This document shows, one piece after another, positions 30,201 to 43,643 of a DNA stretch of 64,000 nucleotides (position 1 is its first letter; every line of letters starts with the position of its first letter). Source of the stretch: Thermothielavioides terrestris NRRL 8126 (lineage: Eukaryota; Ascomycota; Sordariomycetes; Sordariales; Chaetomiaceae). The position numbers and the translations under genes are program-made. Location of the stretch: contig NC_016461.1 in NCBI RefSeq assembly GCF_000226115.1, forward strand, positions 3,534,001 through 3,598,000, in the 5' to 3' direction. The notes beneath the pieces were generated by a model that saw only the letters and a program-made list of their open reading frames with translations, ran no database searches and was not told the DNA's origin.

Positions 30201-33200
30201 GCCTGCAGCATGCTATTCAAGCTTGGATCGAGGCTTTCGAGGGCGAGTACCTCGAGAGACCGAACGACCGCAAGCGGGCTCTGGAGCCCGCCGATGACTC
30301 CAAGGCGGATGTGCCGGTGATCAAGAAGCTCGTTCACGAAATCACGATGCGCAACCAGGTCATCTACCTCGACCCGCCACTCGAGTTCGCCCGCGCGAGC
30401 TGGTACGCTCAGCTTCAGGAGTGGATCGGCGTCGTGTGCAACTTGAAAAAGATCAAGGCTACCCGCTACCAGATGTCCATTAGCACGACCGTGTACGACG
30501 AGCCGCGCTTCAACGACCTGCCCAGCGAGTGCACGCAAGCGCTTTTGCGGGTGCAGACGTCGGTCGAAGCCAAGATCCGAGAAATCGGGGCCTACGTGGA
30601 CAAGTGGCTTCAGTTCCAGTCGCTTTGGGACTTGCAATCAGAGCATGTATACGAAGTCCTCGGCGACCAGCTGTCGAGGTGGCTGCAGTTGCTCCAGGAA
30701 ATCAGGAAGACGCGTCAGACCTTTGACACCACCGAAGTCAGCCGCTCATTTGGCCACATCACCATCGACTATGATCAGGTTCAGACCAAGGTCAACGCCA
30801 AATACGACCAGTGGCAGCACGACATCCTGATCAAGTTCGCCAGCCGCCTCGGCACGCGCATGCGGGAAGTCCACGCCGAGATCGAAAAGGCCCGCCGGGA
30901 TATCGAAGGCCAGGCGATCGAGGCCAATTCGACTGCTCAGGCCGTGCAGTTCATCACGACCGTGCAGACTTGCAAGCGCCAGGTGAAGCTTTGGGCGCCC
31001 GAGGTCGAGACGTTCAGACAGGGCGAATCGACGCTCGTGAGGCAGCGGTACCAGTTTCCCAATGATTGGCTCCACGTTGAGCAGGTGGACGGAGCGTGGG
31101 ATGCACTGAACGAAGCCCTCGCCCGCAAGGCCAAGATCGTGCAGGACCAGACGGATGCGCTGCGTGCTAAGATCATCGCTGAGGACAAGGTCATCCTTGA
31201 CAAGATCGAAGAGATTGCCCAGCTCTGGAACGAAGAGAAGCCCGTCTCGGGCACCATCCCCCCGGATGTCGCCTCTGCTACCCTCAGCGACTTCGAAATG
31301 AAGATCACCAGGCTCCAGGAGGAGTCTGCCATGGTCGTGAAGGCCAAGGAAGCTCTTGACCTGCCTGCCACCCCGGAGACCTCGCTCGCCGTCATCCTGG
31401 AAGAAGTGCAAGATTTCAAGTCGGTGTGGGCTTCGCTGTCCACCATCTGGAACAATGTGAACGAGCTCCGCGAGATCCTCTGGAACAGCGTGCAGCCCCG
31501 GAAGATTCGATCTTCCATCGACAACCTCATCAAGATGACCAAGGAAATGCCGAGTAGGATGCGGCAGTATGCCGCCTTTGAGCATGTTCAGAACGTTCTG
31601 CGGCAGCTGATGAAGGTCAACCCCATGCTCGCCGAGCTCAAGTCGGAAGCCGTCCGGGACCGGCACTGGACTAAGATCTACAAGCAAATCAAGCCTGGCA
31701 AACGCTATTCTCCCGTCTCCATGACTCTGGGAGACGTCTGGGATCTCAATCTCGTTGCCACCGAGGCCATTGTCAAGGATATCATTGTCCAAGCCCAGGG
31801 CGAGATGGCGCTGGAGGAGTTCCTCAAGCAAGTCCGCGAGACGTGGACCGGCTACGGCCTCGAGCTGGTCAACTACCAGAACAAGTGCCGCCTCATCCGC
31901 GGCTGGGACGACCTCTTTGCCAAGTGCAGCGAGAACCTCAACTCGCTGCAGGCCATGAGGCACTCGCCGTACTACAAGGAGTTCGAGGAGGAAGCCTCGG
32001 CGTGGGAGGACAAGCTCAATCGCGTCCATGTGCTCTTCGACGTGTGGATCGACGTCCAGCGCCAGTGGGTCTACCTTGAGGGCGTCTTTACCGGCAATGC
32101 CGATATCAAGCACCTCCTGCCGATCGAGTCGTCGCGCTTCCAGAACATCAACAGCGAGTTTTCGGCCGTGATGAAGAAGGTCTACAAGCAGCCCAACGTT
32201 TTGGATGTCCTGAACATCCCCAACGTGCAAAAGTCGCTCGAGCGGCTGGCCGAACTGCTCAACAAGATCCAGAAGGCGCTTGGAGAGTACCTCGAGAAGG
32301 AGCGCGTCTCGTTCCCCCGCTTCTACTTCGTCGGCGACGAGGACCTGCTCGAGATGATTGGCAACAGCAACGACACCATGCGCATTGCCAAGCACTTCAA
32401 GAAGATGTTCGCGGGCCTGGCCGGCTTGGTGATGGATGAGGAGTCGGTCATCGCCGGGTTCACCTCGAAGGAAGGCGAAGTGGTCCGGCTCAAGAAGGAG
32501 ATCAACCTTGTCAAGACGCCCAGGATCAATGACTGGCTGGCCTTGTTGGAGAACGGCATGAAGGCAACGTTGGCTGAGCTCTTGGCCGAGGCGGTTGAGG
32601 ATTTTGGCCCTATCTTTGCTAGCAAGGCCATTGACCGCGAGGCTCTCACCAGGTTCATGGAGTCGTATCCTAGTCAGATTGTCGTGCTGGCCACGCAGGT
32701 CGTCTGGACGACATCGGTCGAACAGGCCCTGGCTGAGGGGGGTGGAAATCTTCAGGCCCTCTTTGACCGTGAGGTGCAGGTGCTCCGCCTGCTCGCGGAG
32801 ACGGTCCTCGGCGACCTCGAGGTGCTCATGCGCAAGAAGTGCGAACAGCTGATCACCGAATGCGTGCACCAGCGGGATGTCATCGAGAAGCTGATCAAGG
32901 CCAACGCCCGCTCCAACACACACTACCTTTGGCTACTCCAGATGCGCTATGTCTACGTTCCCGAGGGCGATTTCCTGCAGCGCCTGCACATCAAAATGGC
33001 CAACGCCAAGCTCAGCTACGGCTTCGAGTATCTGGGAGTTCCCGACCGGCTCGTTCGGACGCCGCTCACCGACCGTTGCTTCCTCACGCTCACCCAGGCT
33101 CTGTGCCAGCGTCTCGGCGGCTCTCCCTACGGCCCGGCAGGTACGGGTAAGACGGAGTCCGTCAAGGCTCTCGGTGTCCAGCTCGGTCGTTTCACGCTCG

Positions 33201-36200
33201 TCTTCTGCTGCGACGACACGTTTGACTTCCAGGCTATGGGCCGCATTTTCCTTGGTATTTGCCAGGTCGGCGCCTGGGGTTGCTTCGACGAGTTCAACCG
33301 TCTCGAGGAGAGGATCCTGTCTGCCGTCTCGCAGCAGATTCAGAACATCCAGCTTGGCCTGAAGCAGGGTGCTGTGGACGAAAAGGCGCAGATCGAGCTC
33401 GTCGGCCGCCAGCTGCGTGTCAACGCCAATACGGGCATCTTCATCACCATGAACCCTGGCTATGCCGGCCGTTCCAACCTCCCCGACAACTTGAAGAAGC
33501 TGTTCCGCAGCGTCGCCATGTCCAAGCCCGACAAGGAACTCATCGCCGAGGTCATGCTCTACTCGCAGGGCTTCAACCAAGCCAAGCAGCTCTCCAAGCA
33601 GACAGTGCCTTTCTTCGACCAGTGCTCGGCCAAGCTGTCAAAACAGGCGCACTACGACTTCGGCCTGCGTGCGCTCAAGAGCGTGCTGGTTAGTTCCGGC
33701 GGGCTGAAGCGTGCCCGGCTGACCGGCGGCGATGGCAATCTCGGCGCAGAGGAGGTTGTCGAGCCTGAGATCATTGTGCAGAGTATCCGCGAGACCATTG
33801 CGCCCAAGCTGATCAAGCCGGACGTCGACATCATGATGGGCATCGAGGAGGTCTGCTTCCCCGGCGTCAAATATGTGCCCGCCAACCTGGCCCAGCTCGA
33901 GGACGCCATTCGCCGCCTGGCGGCCGAGAGACATTTGGTTGTCAACGAGTTGTGGATGACCAAGGTGCTCCAGCTGTACCAGATCCAGAAGATCCATCAC
34001 GGCGTCATGATGGTGGGCAACTCGGGCTCTGGCAAGTCTGCGGCGTGGAGGCTGCTGCTGGATGCGCTGCAGCAGGTTGAGAATGTGGAGGGCGTGTCGC
34101 ATGTGATTGACAGCAAGGTCATGTCCAAGGAAGCGCTCTACGGCAACTTGGATTCGACGACCAGAGAGTGGACCGACGGTCTGTTCACGAGCATCCTCCG
34201 CAAGATCGTCGATAACCTTCGCGGCGAGGACACCAAGCGCCACTGGATTATCTTTGATGGCGACGTCGACCCGGAGTGGGTCGAGAACCTGAACAGCGTG
34301 CTCGACGACAACAAGCTGCTGACCTTGCCCAACGGCGAGCGTCTCAACCTGCCTCCCAACGTCCGTATCATGTTTGAGGTGGAGAATCTCAAGTACGCCA
34401 CGCTCGCCACTGTCAGTCGTTGCGGCATGGTCTGGTTCAGCGAGGATACTGTTACGCCCAGCATGATGGTCACCAACTACCTCGAGACGCTCCGCTCTGT
34501 TGCTTTTGAGGATCTCGATGAAGACGCCGTGGCCACGGGCCAGAGTTCAGCCAAGGCTCTAGAGGCGCAGCGTCAGGTGGCTGATCTCCTGCAGGCGTAC
34601 CTCACGACCGACAACTTCATCATCTTGGCGCTGCAGCAAGCCGAGGGGTTCAATCACATCATGGAATTCACCGTCGCCCGTGTCCTCAACACGCTCTTTT
34701 CGCTGCTCAACAAGACTGTTCGCAACATCATCGAGTACAATGCGCAACACACCGACTTCCCCCTTGATCCGGAGCAGGTCGAGGCGTACGTCTCAAAGAA
34801 GCTGCTTCTCGCGATGGTGTGGGCTCTGACGGGCGACTGCCCACTGTCCGACCGCAAGCTGTTTGGCGATAAGGTTGCCGGCTTGGCCAGCTTTGGCTCG
34901 CCGCCGCTGGACGGCACAGCCTCGCTCATCGACTTCGACGTCTCGCTGCCCGGCGCGAACTGGGAGCCTTGGCAGAACCAGGTGCCGACCATCGAGGTTA
35001 ATACCCACTCCGTCACACAGACCGATGTGGTCATCCCGACGCTTGATACGGTCCGCCACGAGGATGTCCTCTACTCGTGGCTGGCCGAGCACAAGCCGCT
35101 GCTCCTGTGCGGTCCTCCCGGTTCCGGTAAGACCATGACGCTGTTCAGCGCCCTCCGCAAGCTGCCCAACATGGAGGTGGTCGGCCTCAACTTCTCCAGC
35201 GCCACCACGCCCGACCTCCTCATCAAGACGTTCGAGCAGTACTGCGAGTACAAGAAAACGCTCAATGGGGTCATGCTTTCGCCGACCCAGATCGGCCGCT
35301 GGCTGGTCATCTTCTGTGACGAGATCAACTTGCCCGCGCCCGATAAGTACGGCACGCAGCGCGCCATCTCGTTCCTGCGCCAGCTCGTCGAGCACAACGG
35401 CTTCTGGCGGACCTCGGACAAGTCGTGGGTCACGCTCGATCGGATCCAGTTCGTCGGTGCCTGCAACCCGCCCACGGATGCCGGCCGCACCCCGATGGGC
35501 GCCCGATTCCTCAGACACGCGCCGCTCATCATGGTCGATTACCCCGGCGAGCAGTCGCTCATGCAGATCTACGGAACCTTCAACTCGGCCGTGCTCAAGA
35601 TCATCCCCTCGCTCCGTGGCTATGCCGAGCCGCTTACCCAGGCAATGGTCCGCTTCTACCTTGAGTCGCAGCAGCGCTTCACCCCCAAGATCCAGCCGCA
35701 CTACGTCTACAGTCCCCGTGAGCTCACGCGGTGGGTGCGCGGCGTGTATGAGGCTATTCGGCCGCTCGAGTCCCTGTCGGTGGAGGGCCTCATCCGCATC
35801 TGGGCGCACGAAGCGCTGCGCCTGTTCCAGGATCGGTTGGTGGCGGAGGAGGAGCGCAAGTGGACCGATGAGGCTGTGCGCCGCATCGCTATGGAGTACT
35901 TCCCTACCATCGACGAGCAGAAGGCGCTCGGCGGGCCGATCCTCTTCTCCAACTGGCTCTCCAAGCACTACATGCCGGTCGACCGCGAGCAGCTGCGTGA
36001 CTTTGTCAAGGCCCGCCTCAAAACGTTCTGCGAGGAGGAGGTCGACGTGCCGCTCATCCTGTTCAATGATGTCCTGGAGCATGTCCTGCGGATTGATCGG
36101 GTCTTCAGGCAGCCGCAAGGCCACTTGATTCTTATCGGTGTCAGCGGCAGTGGCAAGACGACGCTGTCGCGCTTCGTCGCCTGGATGAACGGCCTCAAGG

Positions 36201-39200
36201 TGTTCCAGATCAAGGTTCACGGCAAGTACTCGGCCGAAGACTTCGACGAGGATCTGAGGGAGGTTCTCCGCCGGTGTGGCTGCAAGGGGGAGAAGATCTG
36301 CTTCATAATGGACGAGTCGAACGTGCTTGATTCTGGGTTCCTGGAGCGCATGAACACCCTGCTGGCCAACGCCGAGGTGCCCGGTCTCTTCGAGGGCGAT
36401 GACCTCGCGGCGCTCATGACTGCTTGCAAGGAGGGCGCGCAGAGGCAGGGCTTGCTGCTGGACTCGCAGGAGGAGCTCTACAAGTGGTTTACCGGCCAGA
36501 TCGTCAAGAACCTGCACGTCGTGTTCACCATGAACCCGCCAGAGGACGGCCTCTCGTCTAAGGCGGCTACGTCGCCTGCGCTGTTCAACCGTTGCGTGCT
36601 CAACTGGTTCGGTGACTGGTCAGACCAGGCGCTGTTCCAGGTCGGACACGAGCTCACCCATTCCATCGACTTGGACAGGCCCAACTGGGTTGCTCCCGAT
36701 ACGCTCCCGGTGGCCTACCGCGGGCTCAACATGCCACCTTCTCACCGGGAGGCGGTCATCAACTCCATGGTGTACATCCACTACTCGCTGCAGCGCTTCA
36801 ATGCCAAGCTCCTCAAGCAGCAGGGTAAGGTCACGTTCCTCACGCCGCGGCACTTCCTCGACTTTGTGGCGCAGTATGTCAAGCTGTACAATGAGAAGCG
36901 GGAGGATCTGGAGGAGCAGCAGCGCCATCTCAACGTCGGCCTGGAGAAACTGCGCGACACGGTCGACAAGGTCCGTGATCTCCGCGCCAGCCTGGCCGAG
37001 AAGAAGGCGCAGCTCGAGCAGAAGGACGCCGAGGCCAACGAGAAGCTGCAGCGCATGGTGGCCGATCAGCGCGAAGCCGAGCAGCGCAAGAACACGTCGC
37101 TGGAGATCCAGGCCGCGCTGGAGAAGCAGGAGGCCGAAGTGGCGTCGCGCAAGCAGATCGTGCTTCAGGACCTCGCGCGCGCCGAGCCCGCGGTCGAAGA
37201 GGCTAAGGCGTCCGTCAGCAACATCAAGCGGCAGCACCTCACCGAGGTGCGGTCCATGGGCGCGCCGCCGCAGGGCGTCCGTCTGGCGCTCGACTCGGTC
37301 TGCACGCTCATCGGCCACAAGGTCAGCGACTGGAAGCAGATCCAGGCGGTCGTCCGCCGCGACGACTTCATCGCCAGCATCATCAACTTCAACAACGAGA
37401 AGCAGATGACCAAGGCACTGCGGCTCAAGATGCGCAACGAGTTCCTGGCGAACCCGGAGTTCACGTTCGAGAAGGTCAACCGGGCCAGCAAGGCCTGCGG
37501 TCCGCTGGTGCAGTGGGTCGAGGCGCAGGTCAACTACGCCGAAATCTTGGACCGCGTCGGCCCGCTGCGCGAGGAGGTGATGCTGCTGGAGGAGCAGGCT
37601 CTGCAGACCAAGGCCGAGGCGAAGGCGGTCGAGCAGACGATCGCGAACCTCGAGGCCAGCATCGCCACATACAAGACCGAGTACGCGGCGCTCATCAGCG
37701 AGACGCAGGCGATCAAGGCGGAGATGGCGCGCGTCCAATCCAAAGTCGACCGCAGCGTCAAGCTGCTAGACAGTCTGTCGTCTGAGCGGATGCGCTGGGA
37801 GGAGGGCAGCAAGTCGTTCGAGACGCAGATCAGCACGCTAGTGGGCGACGTGCTCGTGGCGGCCGCGTTCCTGGCCTACAGCGGTCTGTACGACCAGACC
37901 TTCAGGAAGTCGATGATGGAAGACTGGCTTCACCAGCTGCACCTCTCGGGCATCCAGTTCAAGCAGCACAACCCGGTTACCGAGTACCTGTCCACGGCGG
38001 ACGAGAGGCTCGGCTGGCAGGAGAACACACTGCCGGTCGACGACCTCTGCACCGAGAACGCGATCGTGCTCAAGCGGTTCAACCGGTACCCGCTCATCAT
38101 CGACCCGTCCGGGCGCGTCACCGAGTTCCTGCAGAGGGAGTGCAAAGACCGCCGGCTCACGGTCACCAGTTTCTTGGACGACTCGTTCACGAAGCAGCTC
38201 GAGAGCTCGCTCCGGTTCGGCAATCCGATCCTCATCCAGGACGCGGAGCACCTCGACCCGGTGCTCAATCACGTACTCAACAAGGAGTACCAGAAGACGG
38301 GCGGCCGCGTCCTGATCCAGCTGGGCAAGCAGCAGATCGACTTCTCGCCGTCGTTCAAGCTCTACCTGTCGACGCGGGATCCGTCGGCCACGTTCGCGCC
38401 CGACATCTGCAGCCGCACGACCTTTGTCAACTTCACCGTCACGCAGAGCAGCCTGCAGACGCAGTCGCTGGCCGAGGTGCTCAAGTCGGAGCGGCCGGAC
38501 GTGGACGAGCGGCGGTCGAACCTCATCAAGCTGCAGGGCGAGTTCAAGGTGCACCTGCGGCAGCTCGAGAAGCGGCTGCTGCAGGCGCTCAACGAGTCGC
38601 GCGGCAACATCCTGGACGACGACAACGTCATCGAGACGCTCGAGACGCTCAAGACGGAGGCGGCCGAGATCTCGGCCAAGATGAGCAACACGGAGGGTGT
38701 CATGGCCGAGGTCGAGGAGATCACGCTGCAGTACAACGTCATCGCGCGGTCGTGCAGCGCCGTGTTCGCCGTGCTGGAGCAGCTGCACTACCTCAACCAC
38801 TTCTACCAATTCTCGCTGCAGTACTTCCTCGACATCTTCCACTCGGTGCTGCACGGCAACCCGCACCTCGCCGGCGAGATGAACCACAACGTGCGCCGCG
38901 ACATCATCGTCAGGGACCTGTTCGTGACGACGTTCAAGCGCACGGCGCTGGGCCTGCTGCAGAAGGACCGCGTCACGTTGGCGATGCTCCTGGCGCAGGC
39001 GTCGCCGTACAAGATGGACAAGGGTCTGCTGGACGTGATCCTGGATGAGCGGATCGAGGGCAGGGACGTGTCGACCGACGGCGCGGCCAAGGACGACGCA
39101 TTTGCGCGCGCCAAGCGCATCACGGCGCTCAAGGAGAGGCTCGACGCGGCCCCGCAGGCCGAGTGGGACAGGTTCTTGGCCGAGGAGCTCGCGGAGAACT

Positions 39201-40474
39201 TCGTGCCCAAGATCTGGGACGACAACACGGAGCCGGCGGACCAGGCGCTCATGTCGCTACTGCTGGTCAAGCTCTTCCGGCTCGACCGATTCGTGCCCGC
39301 CGCCGAGCGCTTCGTCACGCTCGTCTTCGGCGCCGACCTGCTCGACGTCGTCGAGGACCTCAAGCAGACGGTCGACCAGGTCTCAGCCACGCGGCCGATC
39401 GCGCTCGTGTCGAGCCCGGGCTTCGACGCGTCGTACAAGGTCGACAGCCTCGTCGAGCGCATGCGCGTGCGCTGCACCAACATCGCCATGGGCTCCAACG
39501 AAGGGCTCGCCAGCGCCGACAAGGCCATCAGCAACGCGGCGCAGACGGGCTCGTGGGTGCTCATCAAGAACGTCCACCTGGCGCCGACGTGGCTGCAGAG
39601 CCTCGAGAAGCGGATGGAGTCGCTCAACCCCCACAAGGACTTCCGCCTGTTCCTGTCGATGGAGTCGTCGCCCAAGATCCCCGTCAACCTGCTACGAGCG
39701 TCGCGCGTGCTGATGTACGAGCAGCCGGCCGGCGTCCGCGCCAACATGAAGGACTCGATGTCGTCGCTGTCGACGCGCGCGGTCCGGAGCCCCGTCGAGC
39801 GCACCCGCCTGTACCTGCTGCTGTCGTTCCTGCACGCCGTCGTGCAGGAGCGCCTGCGGTACGCGCCCAACCTGGGGTGGAAGGGCTTCTGGGAGTTCAA
39901 CGATGCGGATGTGAGTATTTTATGCCGTCCAACCCCGCCTTGCAGCTAGCTGCTAACCGGTCTAAAACAGTACGAGTGCTGCGCCTTCGTCATCGACACG
40001 TGGATCGACGCCACGGCGCAGAACCGCACCAACATCGCGCCGGCCAATATCCCCTGGGACATGATCCGCTACCTGGTCACGGAGACGTACGGCGGCAAGA
40101 TCGACGACGACGCCGACTTCCGGGTGCTCGAGTCGCTCGTGCGGACGATCCTCACGCCCGCGGCGTTCGACATTGGCCACAAGCTCGTCGGCGGCCAGGG
40201 CCAGGGCCAAACCGAGGGCGAGAGCGGGGACGAGGGCGAGAGCGAGAGCGGCGCCGACGCGGCGGCCGAGCTCGTCGTCCCCGCCGGCACGTCGCTGCAG
40301 GAGTTCATGGGCTGGATCCAGCGGCTGCCGGAGCGCGAGCCGCCCACGTACCTGGGCCTGCCGGCCAACGCGGAGAAGCTGCTGCTGGTGGGGCTGGGCA
40401 GGAGCATGATCGGAAACCTGAAGAAGGTCACGGACTTGCTGGATGAGGGCGAGGCGTTGATGACGGAGGCTTAG
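27266..40474 (+). CDS. nudA: Cytoplasmic dynein heavy chain
   Basis: Predicted 4382-aa motor, ortholog of A. nidulans nudA and N. crassa ro-1, driving retrograde transport and nuclear migration on microtubules. Two exons: 27266-39910 (12,645 nt) and 39971-40474, with a 60-nt intron (GTGAGT..AACAG). Order: dimerising tail, linker, then AAA1 P-loop GPAGTGKTE (residue ~1956), AAA2 GNSGSGKS (~2251), AAA3 GPPGSGKT (~2616), AAA4 GVSGSGKT (~2958). The stalk coiled coil follows (~3210-3330 and ~3435-3520), flanking the microtubule-binding tip. AAA5/AAA6 and the C-domain complete the protein. All four Walker A motifs are intact, and AAA1 is followed by [13 protein letters not shown] Gly/Glu-rich insert ([20 protein letters not shown]) sits in the C-domain. 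Length matches fungal dynein-1. The ATG is in CACCATGG context. Confidence 0.97.
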
Positions 40475-41307
40475 CCCTGGCAGGCCTGTCGGGTTGGGAG
40501 TGGGTGTTCATGAGGGTGGGTGTGTGTATGACGGGCAAGGGGTTGTGTATTCCTGAGAATGGTGTTACGGGGTATGGTATGGAATGGGTGTTCTGTTACA
40601 TATGCCACTCCAGGCTTGATGGTTGTTTTCCTAGATTTGTTTTCTTTGCTGTCGTTACTGCCCTGTAGGGAATACAGTACACTGCTAGACGAGGAGGCAG
40701 CGGGGCTGAGGTTTCTTTTCCTGTGGAGGGGCTCAACCGGCCCCCCGGGTTTACTGTTGCTCAGATCTCGGGGTACAGAATACATTTAATGGTCTGGGTG
40801 GTTTTTTTCTTTTAGCGCATGTATTGTGGAGAGACTGTCTACAGTGCAATAGAATTAACAACTTGCAGAGTGTCATTGATGCGCTGTAGCTCCAGAGGCC
40901 GTCCAGGCGGAGCCCGGCCGCCAACCCACTAAAACGGCCGCTCATGCGGCGTGCCGCAATGCCGTGCTCCGGTTTGCCGAACGGGCAATCCGATGCCACA
41001 GACGGCGCCGGAGGCAAAAAGTTTCTCACTCGTGCCAATGCCCTCTGCCTCGCTCGTTCACATGCCATTTCAACCCATCATGGTATTTACCGGCCTTTAA
41101 ACGTGCAGTAGCCATAAGAAGCCGGCGAACTGGTGGCACATACTTACAAGCCTGGTCGATTTGCGGAGTTAAAAGAGCCGATCCGCCATCTGCGCCGCCG
41201 TCACCGTCGGCGTCTTGACAACTCCGTAATCTGTTGCTGCACCACGCCGACGCCGAACTCCGAGTGAGCTGGTTCCGTCCCGCTCACCGCTCACTCTCAC
41301 CCTCACC
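40475..41307. other. Intergenic between dynein and HIS2-like genes
   Basis: GT-rich 3' UTR of the dynein gene up to about 40800, then the upstream region of the phosphatase gene. No additional gene or RNA recognised. Confidence 0.5.
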
Positions 41308-42389
41308 ATGGCCTTCACCATGCACTCGCACTCGGGCCAATTCTGCCCCGGCCACGCCAAGGACCAGCTCGAGGACATCATCCTGCACGCCATCCGCATC
41401 GGCTACAAGACCATCGGCCTGACCGAGCACATGCCGCGCACCGCTCTGTCCGACCTGTATCCGGAGGAGGTATGTCTTTTTTTACTGGCTTACCCCTTTG
41501 CCCAATCTTCACCCTTCCCCCGGTATACATCCCCATCCCTCATCATAAATACATAAACAACTAACTCAACCTGGCCCAGCTCACCCCTTCCCCATCCGAA
41601 TCCCTCGCGGCGCTCATGCCGCGCCACGCCGCCTACCTCGCCGAAGCCGCCCGGCTGCAGGCCAAGTACGCGGCCCAGATCCACGTCCTGATCGGCTTCG
41701 AGGGCGAGTGGATCCGGCCCGCCTACGGCCCCCTGATCCGCGAGCTGGCCGCCCACCCGGCCGTCGACTACTTCGTCGGCTCGCTGCACCACGTCTGCGG
41801 CGTGCCCATCGACTTCGACCGCGCCCACTACGCTCGCGCCGCGGCTGCGGCGGCGGCGGCCACCGGGTCCGCGTCTGAGGAGGAGCAGGAGCAGGAGGAG
41901 GCGCTGTACGCGGCCTACTTCGACGAGCAGCACTCCATGCTGACCGAGGCGCGCCCCCGCGTGGTCGGGCACTTCGACCTCGTGCGGCTGCTGAGCGCGC
42001 AGCCGGGGCGGGAGATCGCGCGGACGTGGCCGGACGTGTGGGCGCGGGTGGTCCGGAATCTGGAGGTTGTCAAGGCGTACGGCGGCTGGCTGGAGTGCAA
42101 CACGAGCGCGCTGCGCAAGGGGCTGGCCGAGCCCTACCCCAAGAGGGAGATCGCGGAGGCGTGGACGCGGATGGGCGGCCGGTGGACCTTCTCGGATGAT
42201 AGCCATGGGATTGCGCAGGTGGCGACCAATTATGGGAGGGGGTTGGACTACTTGGAGGGGTTGGGCGTGAGGGAGCTGTGGACGCTGGAGCGGAGGCCGG
42301 CGACGGGGGCGGAGGGCGGGAAGGCGGAGCTGATCGAGAAGAGCGTGCCCATAGAGGAGTTTAGGGCGAGTCTGCGGCTGGAGGAGTGA
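41308..42389 (+). CDS. HIS2: Histidinol-phosphatase, PHP family
   Basis: Predicted 323-aa enzyme that dephosphorylates L-histidinol phosphate to histidinol, the penultimate block of histidine synthesis, in the cytosol. Exons 41308-41469 and 41580-42389, with a 110-nt intron between (GTATGT..CCCAG). PHP metal-binding motifs are in order: MHSHSG (H-x-H, residues ~5-10), LTEHMP (~38), FEGEW (~95), GSLHHVCG (~120), GHFDLVR (~175) and DDSHG near the C-terminus (~250). A low-complexity Ala/Glu stretch (~143-165) lies between motifs. Length fits the yeast HIS2 family (about 335 aa). The Met at 41308 (MAFTMHSHSG) places the H-x-H next to the N-terminus as expected. Confidence 0.93.
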
Positions 42390-42836
42390 AGATGCCGGTG
42401 GTATATGCAGGCCGGCCTTTTAGATGGGGAGTTTGAAGGAACAATCTTTAGACAGGTAGGAGAGGCGGGATCATATAGACGGTGAAACAAAACGGAGGGA
42501 AGTGAAGACAAAGCATTGCTGGTTTTAGCTCCGGCATCTTCATATCGACTTGCTCAACCGACCTCGAAGGAGAGCTTGCCAAAAGGATAGAGTGCATGGT
42601 ACCCAGGGCACACAAGGGCTCTAAATCCGCACCTCATCTATCTGCCAAGGAGCAGCACACGCAACACGGCGTCCTGCCATATTGCCCGTTCTGTGTTCCG
42701 TCATCAGCGGCTTACACCACTTTCAACTGTTCTCTTGGCGAAAAGGGGTTCCTGCAGCCTCCAAACACTATTTTCCATTCTCCGTCATCCTCTAATGATC
42801 AGGATTCTAAAAAGAACGTAGGAAGCAGCGGAAACC
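42390..42836. other. Intergenic before the tRNA pair
   Basis: 3' UTR of the phosphatase gene and the region downstream of the minus-strand tRNA-Arg(CCT). No coding signal. Confidence 0.5.
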
Positions 42837-42920
42837 CGATGCTAGTGGGACTCGAACCCACAACCTCAGTCTGGGAGCTCCCTTTAGGAGGACCACACGC
42901 TACCATTGCGCCATAGCACC
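42837..42920 (-). tRNA. tRNA-Arg (anticodon CCT) with 12-nt intron
   Basis: On the minus strand the cloverleaf folds fully. Acceptor GGTGCTA pairs with TAGCATC, discriminator G. D arm is GCGC-loop-GCGT. Anticodon stem TGGTC pairs with GACTG (two wobbles). T arm is GTGGG-TTCGAGT-CCCAC. The anticodon loop region is 19 nt, which reads as CT-CCT-A, a 12-nt intron after position 37, then A. This is the standard eukaryotic tRNA intron position. A and B box sequences are visible in the D and T arms. Confidence 0.92.
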
Positions 42921-43231
42921 GAATGTGGGTAGCCCGGGCTTCATAGTCGTGTTAATATGTTGTGCGTTCGCGATCGGCCAGACTCCAGGCAGGTTGGTGT
43001 GATTCCGAAGCGGTGATCCCGGGTGTCTTGTTGTGCAACGAGACGCGGATGGGTCAGATGCCACCTCTGCGCGCGGCTCCAGAGAGACCCCGTCGGGTGC
43101 TCAAAACCACGCGCCCCAACATCACTGGTTTGCATCTGGTTGGTGCAGAAAACGAAGCCGGCCAAAGAAAAAAACTGTCTTGCCTCAAATTGCAAAAGTG
43201 AAGTGCTCTGGACTGCCCAGATTCCTCGTCT

Positions 43232-43309
43232 CGATCCACCCAGGGGTCGAACCTGGAACCTCCTGATTACACATCGTAGTCAGACGCTCTGCCATTGAGC
43301 CAGCGGACC
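43232..43309 (-). tRNA. tRNA-Arg (anticodon ACG) with 6-nt intron
   Basis: Minus-strand cloverleaf. Acceptor GGTCCGC pairs with GTGGATC, discriminator G. D arm is GCTC-AATGGCA-GAGC. Anticodon stem is TCTGA/TCAGG. T arm is CCAGG-TTCGACC-CCTGG. The loop is 13 nt: CT-ACG-A, a 6-nt intron (TGTGTA), then A. It lies ~310 bp upstream (in its own orientation) of the tRNA-Arg(CCT), so two different arginine isoacceptors are clustered. Confidence 0.92.
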
Positions 43310-43496
43310 GAAGATTTCAACTGTTGGAGCCGGTGGGGTGATTTGGAGCTTGAAAACCTTGCTTCGACAACTGTCCCTCCCTGATTCCAGAGCGGGGAGG
43401 GAAATTGTGACGCACGGGCCACCGTGCGGGTAAAAGCTGGCCTCCAATGCCCGCTGATACGGCTTCTGGGCTGTGGGGACCCAACCGGAGGAATTG

Positions 43497-43613
43497 GTTG
43501 ACCTGACCGACACCCCCCTCGTTGACCTGACCGGCAAGGGGAACTGACTTGACGTGACCGACCCCCTTCCCTGTTGACCTGACCGGCAGGGGAGACTGAC
43601 CTGACCCGACCGA
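43497..43613. repeat. TTGACCTGACCG minisatellite
   Basis: At least five diverged copies of TTGACCTGACCG occur at spacings of about 24-26 bp (43498, 43522, 43548, 43574, 43597), separated by C- or G-rich spacers. It lies between the tRNA-Arg(ACG) and the tRNA half. Confidence 0.75.
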
Positions 43614-43643
43614 ATCCTCTCCAACCGTCCTCGTCTCTCGGTA

